The notes under the pieces: model-generated
What the model was told of the DNA's origin: nothing
What the model saw: the letters and a program-made list of their open reading frames with translations, nothing else
Database searches by the model: none
Program-made: the position numbers and the translations under genes
Shown: one piece after another, positions 16,279-25,735 of the stretch
Numbering within the stretch: the first letter of the stretch is position 1
How the letters are laid out: each line of letters begins with the position of its first letter
Source of the DNA: an uncultured Phocaeicola sp.
Lineage (GTDB): Bacteria; Bacteroidota; Bacteroidia; Bacteroidales; Bacteroidaceae
Length of the DNA: 36,250 nt
Direction: 5' to 3'
NCBI GenBank assembly: GCA_944320885.1
Contig: CALUJE010000028.1
Span: 1-36,250 of the forward strand

Positions 16279-17214
16279 TTATTCGGTTGTTTCAATGACG
16301 TTGTTTTCTTCTTCGTTTATTTTATCAGCGGCATACAAGCTATCAATGATACCGTCTGAAAGACCAATTTCAGGTACATAAATGTATTCTGAATGGATGG
16401 TTTCGGCTATAGTGAGAAATATTTCCGAAGCTGGTACGATAACGTCGGCACGGTCGGGTTTAAGATTAAATGTTTCCATACGCTCTTCGGGTGTCTGAAT
16501 CTTCAGTTGGTCGTATATAATCTGAAGAGAGGGTACCGGAATACGTTTCTGCTTTTTGTCTTTTTGTTCAACCAACCGGTAGAGTTTGTTGATGTTTCCT
16601 CCCGAACCGATGATATTGATAACCGGATAATTCTTGGTTTGTTCGGCAATTTCATCTCTCAGGTTTTGCCAGGCCGATTCTTTTACTTTTCCTGTAAGTA
16701 AACGGATGGTTCCTATGTTATAGGATTTGGAATAGACGAGCTCTCCGTCTACCAGAAGGTTTACTTCGGTACTACCACCACCTACATCCACGTACATATA
16801 GTTTCCCTTGCGGTCTTCCATACACTCGATGTGATTATTGTAGATGATGCGTGCTTCTTCCTGTCCGTCTATGATTTCTATTTCTATGCCCGTGTTTTTC
16901 TTTATTTTCCGGATGATGTCTTTCCCGTTTTTGGCATCACGCATGGCCGAGGTAGCACATGCTCTGTAAGTATCTACGTCATAGATTCTCATAAGTTGGC
17001 GATACGCCTTCATCAGACGGAGCATTTTTTCTTCCTTTATTTTGGATATCTCACCTTTATCGAATACATCGAATCCCAATCGGAGAGGGACACGCAGAAG
17101 GATGACTTTGGAGAATTTTACATCATCGTTTTCCGCCTTCTTGCTGACTTTCTTGATAAGTAATCTTACGGCATTTGAACCAATGTCGATGGCCGCATAA
17201 TTTTTATTTTTCAT
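16279..17214 (-). CDS. ppx: Ppx/GppA family exopolyphosphatase
   Basis: Predicted to remove terminal phosphates from polyphosphate (or pppGpp), in the cytoplasm. The 311-residue protein has only the actin-like Ppx/GppA core and lacks the C-terminal HD-like domain of the 500-residue E. coli enzymes. Visible motifs are the first phosphate loop AIDIGSNAVRLLI at residues 8-20, the catalytic Glu in DGQEEAR (Glu119/120), the second phosphate loop YVDVGGGSTEV at 141-151, NIIGSGGNINKLY near 210-222, and VPEIGLSDGIIDSLY near the C terminus. It lies 134 bases after ppk1 on the same strand, so synthesis and breakdown of polyphosphate are encoded side by side. Two hairpins lie between them. Confidence 0.9.
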   Translation of the reverse strand: MKNKNYAAIDIGSNAVRLLIKKVSKKAENDDVKFSKVILLRVPLRLGFDVFDKGEISKIKEEKMLRLMKAYRQLMRIYDVDTYRACATSAMRDAKNGKDIIRKIKKNTGIEIEIIDGQEEARIIYNNHIECMEDRKGNYMYVDVGGGSTEVNLLVDGELVYSKSYNIGTIRLLTGKVKESAWQNLRDEIAEQTKNYPVINIIGSGGNINKLYRLVEQKDKKQKRIPVPSLQIIYDQLKIQTPEERMETFNLKPDRADVIVPASEIFLTIAETIHSEYIYVPEIGLSDGIIDSLYAADKINEEENNVIETTE

Positions 17215-17245
17215 TGAATCTGAATTTAATTGTATTCATAGTAAA

Positions 17246-17287
17246 ATAGTTAAAGAAGAGAATCGGGAAGATTTCTTCTTTAACTAT
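17246..17287 (-). terminator. Hairpin between ppk1 and ppx (nearer ppx)
   Basis: A perfect 13-bp stem (ATAGTTAAAGAAG 17246-17258, CTTCTTTAACTAT 17275-17287) lies 32 bases before the ppx ATG, followed in the minus direction by TTTTAC. Either an attenuator or partial terminator between ppk1 and ppx, or an RNA-processing or stability hairpin. Confidence 0.5.
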
Positions 17288-17315
17288 GCTAAACTAAGTT
17301 TTATATTCAAATAAA

Positions 17316-17343
17316 CTATGCTTTTCCTGTAAGAAAAGCATAG
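17316..17343 (-). terminator. Hairpin between ppk1 and ppx (nearer ppk1)
   Basis: A perfect 11-bp stem with a six-base loop (CTATGCTTTTC 17316-17326, GAAAAGCATAG 17333-17343), six bases after the ppk1 stop. No good T run follows in the minus direction (TTTATTTG), so it may be a weak terminator or a 3'-end protecting hairpin. Confidence 0.5.
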
Positions 17344-17348
17344 CATGC

Positions 17349-19430
17349 TTATTCTTTCTTTTCGTCCTTGCATTCCTGTTGCAAGTAGTAGTTGTATAAT
17401 GCTTCTTGCGAACGGAACGGCAGGGCTTGAGGTTCTTGCTCGCCGAGTAATATGTTTTCGCCGCTTCCGTCTACTATACGTCCTTGCATGTTGTCTTTCA
17501 TACCCAGTTCTACCACCTGCTTTAAGTCTTCTTTTATCTGCGGGTCGTAAATGGGAGTAACCACTTCTACACGATGGTCCAGATTACGTGGCATCCAGTC
17601 GGCCGAGCCTATGTATATCTTCTCTTCTCCTCCGGCGGCAAAGATGAATATGCGCGAGTGTTCCAGATACCGGTCGATGATGCCGTGTATGCGTATGTTC
17701 TGGTTCAGTTCAGGCAAGTTGGTATATAGAGAGCAGTTGCCTCTTACCAGAAGATCGACGGGTACTCCGTGTTCGGCGGCCTCGTATAGTTTCTTCACCA
17801 TCAGTGTGTCGGTGATATGATTGATTTTCATTTTGATGTATGCCGGTTTTCCTGCTTCCTTATTCCGGATTTCATCGTTGATGAGGCGTATGAATTTTTG
17901 TCTCATCTCGTTGGGTGATACGAGTAGTTCCTTGAAGCGGATAGGAGTGTAGGGGCGCTCAATGAATTCGAAGACCGATTCCACATCCTTTACGATGGGG
18001 CGTGATGCCGTCATGAGCATATAGTCGGTATATACCCGTGCGTTTCCCTCATGGAAATTACCCGTGCTGATACATACTATATCAGCTCCGGTACGCATGG
18101 TGATGTGTGTAATCTTGGAGTGCACTTTCAGTCCTTCCACTCCGAAGATTACATGTATGCCGGCATCCTGCATCTTTTTAGACCAGTCGATGTTTGAAGC
18201 TTCATCGAAGCGTGCCAATAGTTCGATGACTACGGTTACCTTCTTTCCGTTACGTGCCGCACCAATGAGAGCCTTGACTACCTTGGAATCTTTGGCCAAC
18301 CGGTACAGGGTGGTCTTGATGCTTTTTACCTCCTTGTTGACGGCGGCTTCCTGTAATACTCTGATATAGGAATCGAAGCTATGATAAGGTACGTGAATAA
18401 ACCGGTCGTGTGAACGGATAAGTTGAAGGATGCTGTCTGTTCCGCTAAATTCATTTTTAACGATAGGTTGCCATTTGGGATATTTCAAATCCTTGCGTCC
18501 GCAATCGGGGAACTTCATGAAATCCTTATGGTTATGATATCGTCCGCCCGGGAGGATGGTATCAAGCTTATCGAGGTTCAGTGAGTTCAATACCTGTTTG
18601 GCCAATCCTTTCGGCATGGCTTCATCGTATAATACACGCAAGGGTTCTCCTTTCTTACGGCTCTTTACTCCTTTTGAGATTTTCTGGAGCATGCCGTTAC
18701 GAAGGTCATTATCGATTTCCATTTCGGCATCTCGGGTGAATTTGAACGAATATGCATCGAAGTGGGTATAATTCAGACCACTGAATATCATGGGAAGGCA
18801 ACAACGGATGGCATCATCGAGATACATCAGATAGCTTTTTCCATCCTTGTCGGGGAGGCGTACGAAGCGTCCGCATGTATTTACCGGTAATTCAATAAAT
18901 GCGTATTCGGGCTTTTTCTTTCCGCTTCCGTCTTTATACATTCTGATGGCCAGATAGATGTTTTCGTCATTTTCTATATCGAGTTGCTTGATGGTAGAGA
19001 ACCATACGGGGATAACCATTCCGTTTAGATTCTCACGATAGTATGAACGGATGAAATCCAGCTGCTCTTCGTTGGCTTCCTTATCATTTATCAGGTATAT
19101 GTTTTCTTCCTTCAGCTTGTTGGTGATTTCCTGAATGGCCTGTTCGAATTCTTTTGCGTATTGGGCATTGAGTTTGTTTATGTCTTTGAGAATACTCAAT
19201 GCTTCTTCACGTTCGTCTTTTGCTTCTTTGTCATTACACTCTACTATACGGCTTAGCGAGGCCATGCGCACACGGAAGAACTCATCCAGGTTATTTGAAT
19301 ATATTCCTAAAAAGCTCATGCGTTCAAGTAAGGGAACGTTTTCTTTTCTTGCTTCCTGGAGAATACGATGATTGAAATACATCCAACTTATGTCTCTTGG
19401 GAGATAAGTCTTGTTGTTTTTTAGCTTCAT
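17349..19430 (-). CDS. ppk1: Polyphosphate kinase 1
   Basis: Makes inorganic polyphosphate from ATP, at the inner membrane in most bacteria. The 693 residues match the usual Ppk1 length and domain order: an N-terminal helical domain (RDISWMYFNHRILQEA, SNNLDEFFRVRMA), a head domain, and two phospholipase-D-like C-terminal domains. The phosphorylated His is His437 in VEGLKVHSKITH, equivalent to His435 of E. coli. A segment matching the TLYRLAKDS ATP-site motif is present near 374-382, and CISTGNFHE near 453-461. First gene of the ppk1-ppx pair. TATTTTTG at 19487-19494 on the minus strand lies 57 bases upstream. Confidence 0.97.
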   Translation of the reverse strand: MKLKNNKTYLPRDISWMYFNHRILQEARKENVPLLERMSFLGIYSNNLDEFFRVRMASLSRIVECNDKEAKDEREEALSILKDINKLNAQYAKEFEQAIQEITNKLKEENIYLINDKEANEEQLDFIRSYYRENLNGMVIPVWFSTIKQLDIENDENIYLAIRMYKDGSGKKKPEYAFIELPVNTCGRFVRLPDKDGKSYLMYLDDAIRCCLPMIFSGLNYTHFDAYSFKFTRDAEMEIDNDLRNGMLQKISKGVKSRKKGEPLRVLYDEAMPKGLAKQVLNSLNLDKLDTILPGGRYHNHKDFMKFPDCGRKDLKYPKWQPIVKNEFSGTDSILQLIRSHDRFIHVPYHSFDSYIRVLQEAAVNKEVKSIKTTLYRLAKDSKVVKALIGAARNGKKVTVVIELLARFDEASNIDWSKKMQDAGIHVIFGVEGLKVHSKITHITMRTGADIVCISTGNFHEGNARVYTDYMLMTASRPIVKDVESVFEFIERPYTPIRFKELLVSPNEMRQKFIRLINDEIRNKEAGKPAYIKMKINHITDTLMVKKLYEAAEHGVPVDLLVRGNCSLYTNLPELNQNIRIHGIIDRYLEHSRIFIFAAGGEEKIYIGSADWMPRNLDHRVEVVTPIYDPQIKEDLKQVVELGMKDNMQGRIVDGSGENILLGEQEPQALPFRSQEALYNYYLQQECKDEKKE

Positions 19431-19486
19431 ATATGACGCGATTTTTGAAACTTATACTTGTTTATATTTATTGGCCTATTTTTATG

Positions 19487-19494
19487 CAAAAATA
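19487..19494 (-). promoter_or_regulatory. -7 promoter element of ppk1-ppx
   Basis: TATTTTTG on the minus strand, an exact match, 57 bases before the ppk1 ATG. A TTTG lies 14 bases further upstream, closer than the usual 19-21. Confidence 0.45.
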
Positions 19495-19603
19495 AATGTG
19501 CGATGTTACAAACATGTTAAATTTCGGTTACGTTTCTGGGAGGTTATGATGAGAAAATACCAAGACGGAAAAAATATCTCACCCGCGTGTATGAGGTGAT
19601 GAT

Positions 19604-22600
19604 TTATTGCTTCTTCTTTTTCTTTTTTACTTTCTTTTGCTTTTTCGAACTGATGGTATCGTTCTCTTTTTTCTTCTTGTCTTTTTGTATGAAGAGTTCT
19701 TTCCAATGGGTGAAATCACGTTTGAACAAGATACCTATACCTTGTGTGGTAAGGGTAGTTTTTGAGAAATAGCGGTCATTGGTCTGGTTATAACCTTTCA
19801 GGCTGATATCTCCTGAGGGAGTGAGTAGCCATTGCACGTCGAAATCACCGATAAAGTTGGTGGTCGACATCTGGTTTTCCCGATATCCGAAGTTTCCGTT
19901 AATGAGTAGCCGGTTATTGAGTAACCGTCCAGAGAGCATACCTTCTATTTCCATATCGGTCCATCCCTTATCGCCGGTGCTCAGGTTGGTTCCGAAGTTC
20001 CACTTGTTACTATTGATAACATTCGATAGCATGTTGTTCAATTGGCCCGAGAGGGTAGAAGAGAGCAATGAATTCATGGCCGATGATTGTCCGTCATTGC
20101 CATCATTGGTATTATTGCTATAGTCATACGTATAGAAACGTCCGATACCCAGAAGATAAATGATTTGCATTTCCATCTGTTCGTCCGTGCTGATATAGCT
20201 TTTTACGATATCGCGTTCTTCTTCATCGACGTTTGGAAGTTCCAGGTCGAAGTGAATGGTAGGGGTAGCCAGATTTCCGCTCAGGTTAAGAATACAGTTT
20301 ACCTTGACCGAATTCTGGTTGAACGTGGCGTTTGGTGCCAGGTCTTTCAGAGAGGCCGAGTTGACGGTATATACGGCCTGAAGGTTCATGTTTCCGTTTT
20401 CGGGCAGGCCGCTAAAGGTTATGCTTCCACCGGGCTGGAGTATAAACTCCTTATGTATCACGTCTTGCAAGCTGAGTTTGTATTTTCCATGATCCAGTGT
20501 ATATGTTCCGTAAAGTCTGAAATCACCTTTATTGAAATAGCTGGTCTGGAAGTTTCCTCTTCCCCGTGCCACGGCATAGTCGCCCGATACGGGGTCAAGT
20601 ATAACTTTTACGTCGGCATCGGGAGTAACCTCCAGTTGGGCATTGATATGAATATTGGTATTTTCTTCTATCAGGCTATCTCCTTGAGATATATCTTTCG
20701 TATTGTTTATTTCGTCTTTCCATTTGGGACGTGGAGTCTTGTCGACAAACGTGATGAATCCGTTATCGGTAATATCGTCGGCACTTCCCATATTATAGAT
20801 GAACCGGGTGTTTGTGCCGGTACGGATATTAGAGTCTACGTTAAGTTCATTTCCGCCTCCGTGAAGCTGGATGATACCCGTTCCGTAGAAACTTCCGTAT
20901 ATGGATGCTTCCGTGTCATTGGGTGCATCATAAAGAAGCAGGTTGTTTGTATTGAACGTAAAGTCATAGCTGAAATCCCCCAGATGGTTATGTGCGAGTG
21001 TTCCGGTTATCTCACTATTGTTGTTATCCTTATCCTTCATGGATGCCTTATGGAACTCGATGGCATCATGGTAGAAGCTTACCGAGTCGAAGCGCAAGGC
21101 ATACTCCGTACGCAAAACGCCTATTTTGGCACGTGCATTTCCCTTGATATGACCCAGAAGGTTGAGTTGGTCGAACGGTCCATACAGGTGTAGCGGACCG
21201 GAAACTTCGCCCGTTACCTTATCGAATATGCCGGAGGTATATTCATTCAGGAACTCCAGGTTACTGTTTTGCGTATTGATGCGCAGGTCCAGACTATCTC
21301 TTTTGGGAGAGACGAATCCGAGAACCGTGGTGCGTGAGTTTTCTCCTCTCCGTATATCGGCGTCAAGGTGTATGTTTCCTTCCTCTTCGTTCCATAGTCC
21401 CTTGATATCCATATCGCCCATGATACCCTTGTTAAAGGCAAAGTCTTTTATCTTCAGGTCGGCATTGAGCGAAGGGTTTTTGAGCGCTTGTGTCACGATA
21501 GCCCTTCCGCTGGCCATTCCCCGGAAGTCGACGGGGTGGAACTGGAGGATGTCAAAGATATATTCCAGCTGGATATTATTCAGGTTGACGGCCAGAATAT
21601 CCGAGCTCTCTTTCGTCAGGTTTCCGTTGATGCGCAAGTATTGCTTGTCATGTTCGAAACAGAAGTTGTTGATGGCCACACGGCTTGAATCTATTACGAT
21701 GTGCGATTGGCGCAAGTGCCATATGCTATCATTAATGATAATGTCCGACGGCTGGATATTTACGCGGGCATGTATGAATTTGTTTTCGGGTGACGTAGGC
21801 TTGTAGAAGTTGGTGATGGCCGAAAATTCTCCACTATACGTAATGTTCGTATTGTTTCCCCAGTTGACAGAGGTGGTCAGGCGGTCATCGTATGCCGACA
21901 TTTTCAGAGAGAGGTTTACTTTGGCTTCATCCTCCATCTGCTTGGTGATGCGTGCAAAGGCCTGCAACTCGTCTTGAGGATTATCAAGAAGAATCATGCT
22001 CGATTCGTAAAGCGTATTGTCATACGTAAAGCTTGGGAAATACCCTTCGAGCTTAATCCGGTTATTCCGCTCGTTGAAATATCCCTTGAGTGTTCCCGGA
22101 CTATGAATAGTGAGTGGTATTTGAAATACCTTGCTCAGGATAGCCGTATTCTTGACATAAAAGTCGAACTCCAGCTGATTGCTGTTTTTTCTCTTATTGT
22201 TCTTGTTGGTTTGCCGACCGGTTTCTACAAACGAAGGAAGATAATTATTCAGCAAATTCTTGAATCCGTTTACCAAAGTAGAGAATTGGAAACGTCCGGT
22301 AGCTTTTCCGTTGAGGAAATCGGATGATATGGAAATCTCCCGTTCTCCTTCCTCCTTGAGTTGCGAAGTAAGGTTAAACCGGTTCAGGTAATAATACTTT
22401 TCGGGTGAAATCATAATCATGCTGTCTATCTGTACCGTTCCCGTAATGTTATCCGGATTCTTACCGTTCAGATTGGCATGTATTTTCCCCGAGAAATCCG
22501 TATCGTCATATTGTTTGGTCAGATTCAGGGCGTTTGGTTTCAGATGGTCAATGATGGCCTGTATGTTGCAAGTAGCATTAGGCCGGTTGGTATTGATGTC

Positions 22601-24040
22601 ACCTTCTATCTGTATGTTTACGTTCGGGTCGTTTATGGCAAGCTGGCCCTTGTATCCTCCGTTCCGGCTGGTAGCATTGATGTCTATCCGGTTATAATAA
22701 TACTTTTTGTATTCAAAATACGGTATGTTTCCCTGGATATTGATTTCCGGATATGTCTGGTTCATCTTTCTTCCGTTGATGTTCAGATTCAGGGCTACGG
22801 AGCCCAAATCATTATTGTTTATCAGCCGTCCGAGTTCGAAGCCTTCGGTTTTCAGGTGCCCGTGAATATTTTTTACCTCTCCTTCGTTGATATTCAGGGT
22901 CAGGTCACTGGTGAGTGAGCCCAGTCCGCAATAGAACGAGCCCTTCATCTGTAAGTTCTTGAACATACCCCTCACGTATCCTTCGAACGAGACGTTTCCC
23001 AGACGTGTAAGTACGGGCGATGCCTTGGCTTGCAAGTTCTGGGCCAGAAAGCGCATGCCGGTACCGTTAATGGTAAATACGGGCATGTTACAATCGATGA
23101 AGCTCATTTCGGGATTGAACGGATAGCGGACGCGGCAATTCGATTCCACCAGGATGTCATTATTGTCTGAATTGAGCTTGAATTTCGATAGCATGATTTC
23201 CTGAGCGTTTCCGCTTATCTTCGCGTTCAGGTTGAGCCGGTCGGCGAAATGCTCCATGGAGGGGATAAAGCACTTCAGGTCTTGCAGGGTGACGTATGAG
23301 TCGTTTATTCCTCCTTTAAACTGAAGGGTTTTCAGAACATCCTTTGCGTTGAGGTCATACGTGGCGTTCAGGGTATCCAGTTCCATTTTCGAAGCCGGAA
23401 GCTCCAGATTGAACCGTGAGAGCGTGAATGCCTCCCGGTTGGCCACAAGCTTGAAGGCCAGATTCTTCAGGGCAAACCGGCTATTGTTTTCGTTAAAGCT
23501 CAGCTGGCGTACGGTAGTATTGATAGAGTCGTTGAGCAAAGCCTTGAGTGAGATATTGACTCTCAGCTCATCCAGGTCGATATGGTTGGGATTGAAAATG
23601 CCCGGAGTCTTTTCGGCCGAGAGAAGGTCATACCGGATGCGTGAGTGCCTGATAAGTATTGAGTTGATGCGCAGGTTGATGTCTCCCGAAGTACTGGTGG
23701 TATCGTCGGACGACAAGGCATCGATGATAAACCTGTAATTGGGTTGGCTCAACGAATCTTTTTGCGAGAGATATATTTGCCCCTTATAGAGCTGTATGTT
23801 ATGGATAACCAGTTTGCTTCGTACCAGTTCGCCCAGGTCGAACTTAGCCGACAGACGCGGAACTTCGAGGAGAGTATTCTTCTGCTGGTCGGCGATGTAT
23901 ATGTCATCCACGATGATACGGTTCAGAAGTCCCAGATTGACCCGTCTGACGGATACTTCGGTATGAAGCAGGCTGCTTAGCTCTCCGGAAACCAATAACG
24001 CTATCTTTTGCTGGACGTAAGGGATGTTCAGCAATACCAT
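19604..24040 (-). CDS. tamB: TamB-like translocation/assembly module (AsmA/DUF490 type)
   Basis: Very large envelope protein thought to bridge inner and outer membranes and to move lipid or help outer-membrane protein assembly. The 1478 residues are a long run of beta-strand repeats typical of the family, ending in a TamB C-terminal domain: DPVSGDYAVARGRGNFQTSY near 1185, the YTLDHGKYKLSLQDV and GGSITFSGLPENGNMNLQA strands, then LPNVDEEERDIVKSYIS and QIIYLLGIGRFY. The last 30 residues are strikingly Lys-rich (FIQKDKKKKEN ... KKKKKKQ). The ATG at 24040 falls inside the expected N-terminal membrane anchor: the frame stays open for 23 more codons, to a stop at 24110-24112, and those codons encode KKLNNIIRVGLICLISLYG, a basic-then-hydrophobic anchor, without any ATG, GTG or TTG. 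The true start is therefore uncertain. Single gene with a promoter at 24136-24143. Confidence 0.9.
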   Translation of the reverse strand: MVLLNIPYVQQKIALLVSGELSSLLHTEVSVRRVNLGLLNRIIVDDIYIADQQKNTLLEVPRLSAKFDLGELVRSKLVIHNIQLYKGQIYLSQKDSLSQPNYRFIIDALSSDDTTSTSGDINLRINSILIRHSRIRYDLLSAEKTPGIFNPNHIDLDELRVNISLKALLNDSINTTVRQLSFNENNSRFALKNLAFKLVANREAFTLSRFNLELPASKMELDTLNATYDLNAKDVLKTLQFKGGINDSYVTLQDLKCFIPSMEHFADRLNLNAKISGNAQEIMLSKFKLNSDNNDILVESNCRVRYPFNPEMSFIDCNMPVFTINGTGMRFLAQNLQAKASPVLTRLGNVSFEGYVRGMFKNLQMKGSFYCGLGSLTSDLTLNINEGEVKNIHGHLKTEGFELGRLINNNDLGSVALNLNINGRKMNQTYPEINIQGNIPYFEYKKYYYNRIDINATSRNGGYKGQLAINDPNVNIQIEGDINTNRPNATCNIQAIIDHLKPNALNLTKQYDDTDFSGKIHANLNGKNPDNITGTVQIDSMIMISPEKYYYLNRFNLTSQLKEEGEREISISSDFLNGKATGRFQFSTLVNGFKNLLNNYLPSFVETGRQTNKNNKRKNSNQLEFDFYVKNTAILSKVFQIPLTIHSPGTLKGYFNERNNRIKLEGYFPSFTYDNTLYESSMILLDNPQDELQAFARITKQMEDEAKVNLSLKMSAYDDRLTTSVNWGNNTNITYSGEFSAITNFYKPTSPENKFIHARVNIQPSDIIINDSIWHLRQSHIVIDSSRVAINNFCFEHDKQYLRINGNLTKESSDILAVNLNNIQLEYIFDILQFHPVDFRGMASGRAIVTQALKNPSLNADLKIKDFAFNKGIMGDMDIKGLWNEEEGNIHLDADIRRGENSRTTVLGFVSPKRDSLDLRINTQNSNLEFLNEYTSGIFDKVTGEVSGPLHLYGPFDQLNLLGHIKGNARAKIGVLRTEYALRFDSVSFYHDAIEFHKASMKDKDNNNSEITGTLAHNHLGDFSYDFTFNTNNLLLYDAPNDTEASIYGSFYGTGIIQLHGGGNELNVDSNIRTGTNTRFIYNMGSADDITDNGFITFVDKTPRPKWKDEINNTKDISQGDSLIEENTNIHINAQLEVTPDADVKVILDPVSGDYAVARGRGNFQTSYFNKGDFRLYGTYTLDHGKYKLSLQDVIHKEFILQPGGSITFSGLPENGNMNLQAVYTVNSASLKDLAPNATFNQNSVKVNCILNLSGNLATPTIHFDLELPNVDEEERDIVKSYISTDEQMEMQIIYLLGIGRFYTYDYSNNTNDGNDGQSSAMNSLLSSTLSGQLNNMLSNVINSNKWNFGTNLSTGDKGWTDMEIEGMLSGRLLNNRLLINGNFGYRENQMSTTNFIGDFDVQWLLTPSGDISLKGYNQTNDRYFSKTTLTTQGIGILFKRDFTHWKELFIQKDKKKKENDTISSKKQKKVKKKKKKQ

Positions 24041-24135
24041 AACGGCTCCATACAGACTTATCAGGCAGATGAGGCCGACACGTATGATGTTATTGAGTTT
24101 CTTGATAGCTTATGTCTGTTAGATTATTTAAGAGG

Positions 24136-24143
24136 CAAAAGTA
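24136..24143 (-). promoter_or_regulatory. -7 promoter element of tamB
   Basis: TACTTTTG on the minus strand, an exact TAnnTTTG match. Transcription would start near 24129, so the whole membrane-anchor extension (24041-24109) would lie within the transcript. Confidence 0.5.
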
Positions 24144-24250
24144 CGAAAACTAATTCGTATACGTAAGTGCGAAAACCGTTTTTTCTGACCTTTTCAGTTG
24201 AAATGGTTCGAAAAAAATGTAAAAAGTTATGTGAAGAAGTATATTCTTTT

Positions 24251-24258
24251 TAAGTTTG
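24251..24258 (+). promoter_or_regulatory. -7 promoter element of the C1B peptidase gene
   Basis: TAAGTTTG, an exact TAnnTTTG match, 33 bases before the ATG at 24292. No clear -33 element. Confidence 0.5.
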
Positions 24259-24291
24259 CAAAAACTATAGAATCAAAAGTAATTTTAACCT

Positions 24292-25689
24292 ATGAAAAAA
24301 TCTATCCTTTCGGCATGCCTGCTTACTTGTGTGTTTAGTGGTGTGCAAGCACAGAACGGAGGAATCTCGGACGATATGCTTCGCGAAATCAAGAAAGCAT
24401 ATGCCGGTACTCCCTCAGACAAAGCGCTTATGAATGCGATTACGGCCAATGATATCCGTGTGCTGGCCGTGAACCATGAGAACAAAGCCAATATTGACAC
24501 TTATTTTAGTGACAAGGTGATTTCACGCGGAATTACTGACCAGAAGTCATCTGGCCGTTGCTGGTTGTTTACCGGTCTGAACGTAATTCGTTCAAAGATG
24601 ATGGCCAAGTATAACCTCTCGTCACTTGAGTTTTCACAAAGCTATAACTTCTTCTGGGATCAGCTTGAGAAGTCAAACCTCTTCCTTCAGGGAATCATTG
24701 ATACCAGCAAGAAGCCGATGACCGACCGTGAGGTGGAACATCTGTTCAAGAACCCTCTGAGCGACGGAGGCCAGTTTACCGGAATCATGGACATTGTGGG
24801 CAAGTATGGAGTAGTGCCCAAAGAGGTGATGCCCGAAACCTTCAGTAGCAACAATACCGCACAGATGGCCAACTTCATCAAGCTGAAACTCCGTGAGTTC
24901 GGATTGCAACTCCGTGAGAAGGCTGCTGCCGGTGCCAAACCCGCCGAGCTGGAGAAAGCCAAGACCGAGATGCTGGGTACCGTATACCGCATGCTGGTGC
25001 TCTGTATGGGCGAACCGGTGACCTCATTCGAGTGGGTGATGCGTGATGCCGACGGCAAACCGCGTGGAGAAGTGAAGACCTATACTCCCCAGTCGTTCTT
25101 CAAGGAATATATCAACGAAGACTATGTAAACGACTATATCATGGTGATGAACGACCCTTCACGCCCTTACTGGAAAGTTTATGAGATAGATTATGACCGC
25201 CACTCTTATGACGGACACAACTGGTTGTATGTAAACCTTCCCGTAGACGAAATCAAACCCATGGCCATTGCTTCTATCAAAGATAGCACCATGATGTATT
25301 TCTCATGTGATGTGGGCAAGTTCCTGAACCGTGAGAACGGAATTCTCGATATCAACAACTTTGATTATGACTCTTTGTTCGGTACTACTTTCGGTATGGA
25401 CAAGAAAGAGCGCATACAGACCTTTGCGAGCGGTTCTACCCACGCCATGACTCTGATGGCCGTTGACCTCGACGCTAACGGAAAGCCCAAGAAATGGATG
25501 GTTGAGAACAGCTGGGGAATGACCGGACACAAAGGACATCTGATTATGACCGACCAATGGTTTGACGAATACATGTTCCGTCTGGCGGTCAACAAGAAAT
25601 ACGTTCCGGCCAAGGTGCTCGATTTGCTCAAGAACGAGAAACCCGTCAAGTTGCCGGCATGGGACCCCATGTTTGCTCCCGAAGACTGA
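24292..25689 (+). CDS. pepC: Exported bleomycin-hydrolase-type aminopeptidase C (C1B cysteine peptidase)
   Basis: Papain-fold cysteine aminopeptidase. Members are normally cytoplasmic hexamers, but this one opens with a clear signal peptide (MKKSILSACLL, cleavage near VQAQ, residue 20), pointing to the periplasm. Over 465 residues the papain-type residues are in place: Cys90 in SSGRCWLF, His384 in GSTHAMTL and Asn406 in VENSWG. LEFSQSYNFFWDQLEKSN and DGGQFTGIMDIV are bleomycin-hydrolase signatures. The C terminus is LPAWDPMFAPED; the self-processing arm of this family sits at this end. Exported C1B peptidases are common in Bacteroidota and likely trim peptides in the envelope. Single gene with promoter and terminator; its G+C is visibly higher than in the genes of the left half. 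Confidence 0.93.
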   Translation: MKKSILSACLLTCVFSGVQAQNGGISDDMLREIKKAYAGTPSDKALMNAITANDIRVLAVNHENKANIDTYFSDKVISRGITDQKSSGRCWLFTGLNVIRSKMMAKYNLSSLEFSQSYNFFWDQLEKSNLFLQGIIDTSKKPMTDREVEHLFKNPLSDGGQFTGIMDIVGKYGVVPKEVMPETFSSNNTAQMANFIKLKLREFGLQLREKAAAGAKPAELEKAKTEMLGTVYRMLVLCMGEPVTSFEWVMRDADGKPRGEVKTYTPQSFFKEYINEDYVNDYIMVMNDPSRPYWKVYEIDYDRHSYDGHNWLYVNLPVDEIKPMAIASIKDSTMMYFSCDVGKFLNRENGILDINNFDYDSLFGTTFGMDKKERIQTFASGSTHAMTLMAVDLDANGKPKKWMVENSWGMTGHKGHLIMTDQWFDEYMFRLAVNKKYVPAKVLDLLKNEKPVKLPAWDPMFAPED

Positions 25690-25735
25690 TCCGTTTTTCC
25701 GCCTGATGGCGTAAATACGTGCTTATAAAGAAACC

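Noticed and set aside
17316..17343. Small RNA between ppk1 and ppx
   Set aside because: No independent -7 element in either direction; the hairpin is better explained as an intercistronic structure.
20087..21193. Plus-strand reading frame of 368 codons inside tamB
   Set aside because: Antisense shadow of the TamB beta repeats; no domain, no promoter element and no start context of its own.
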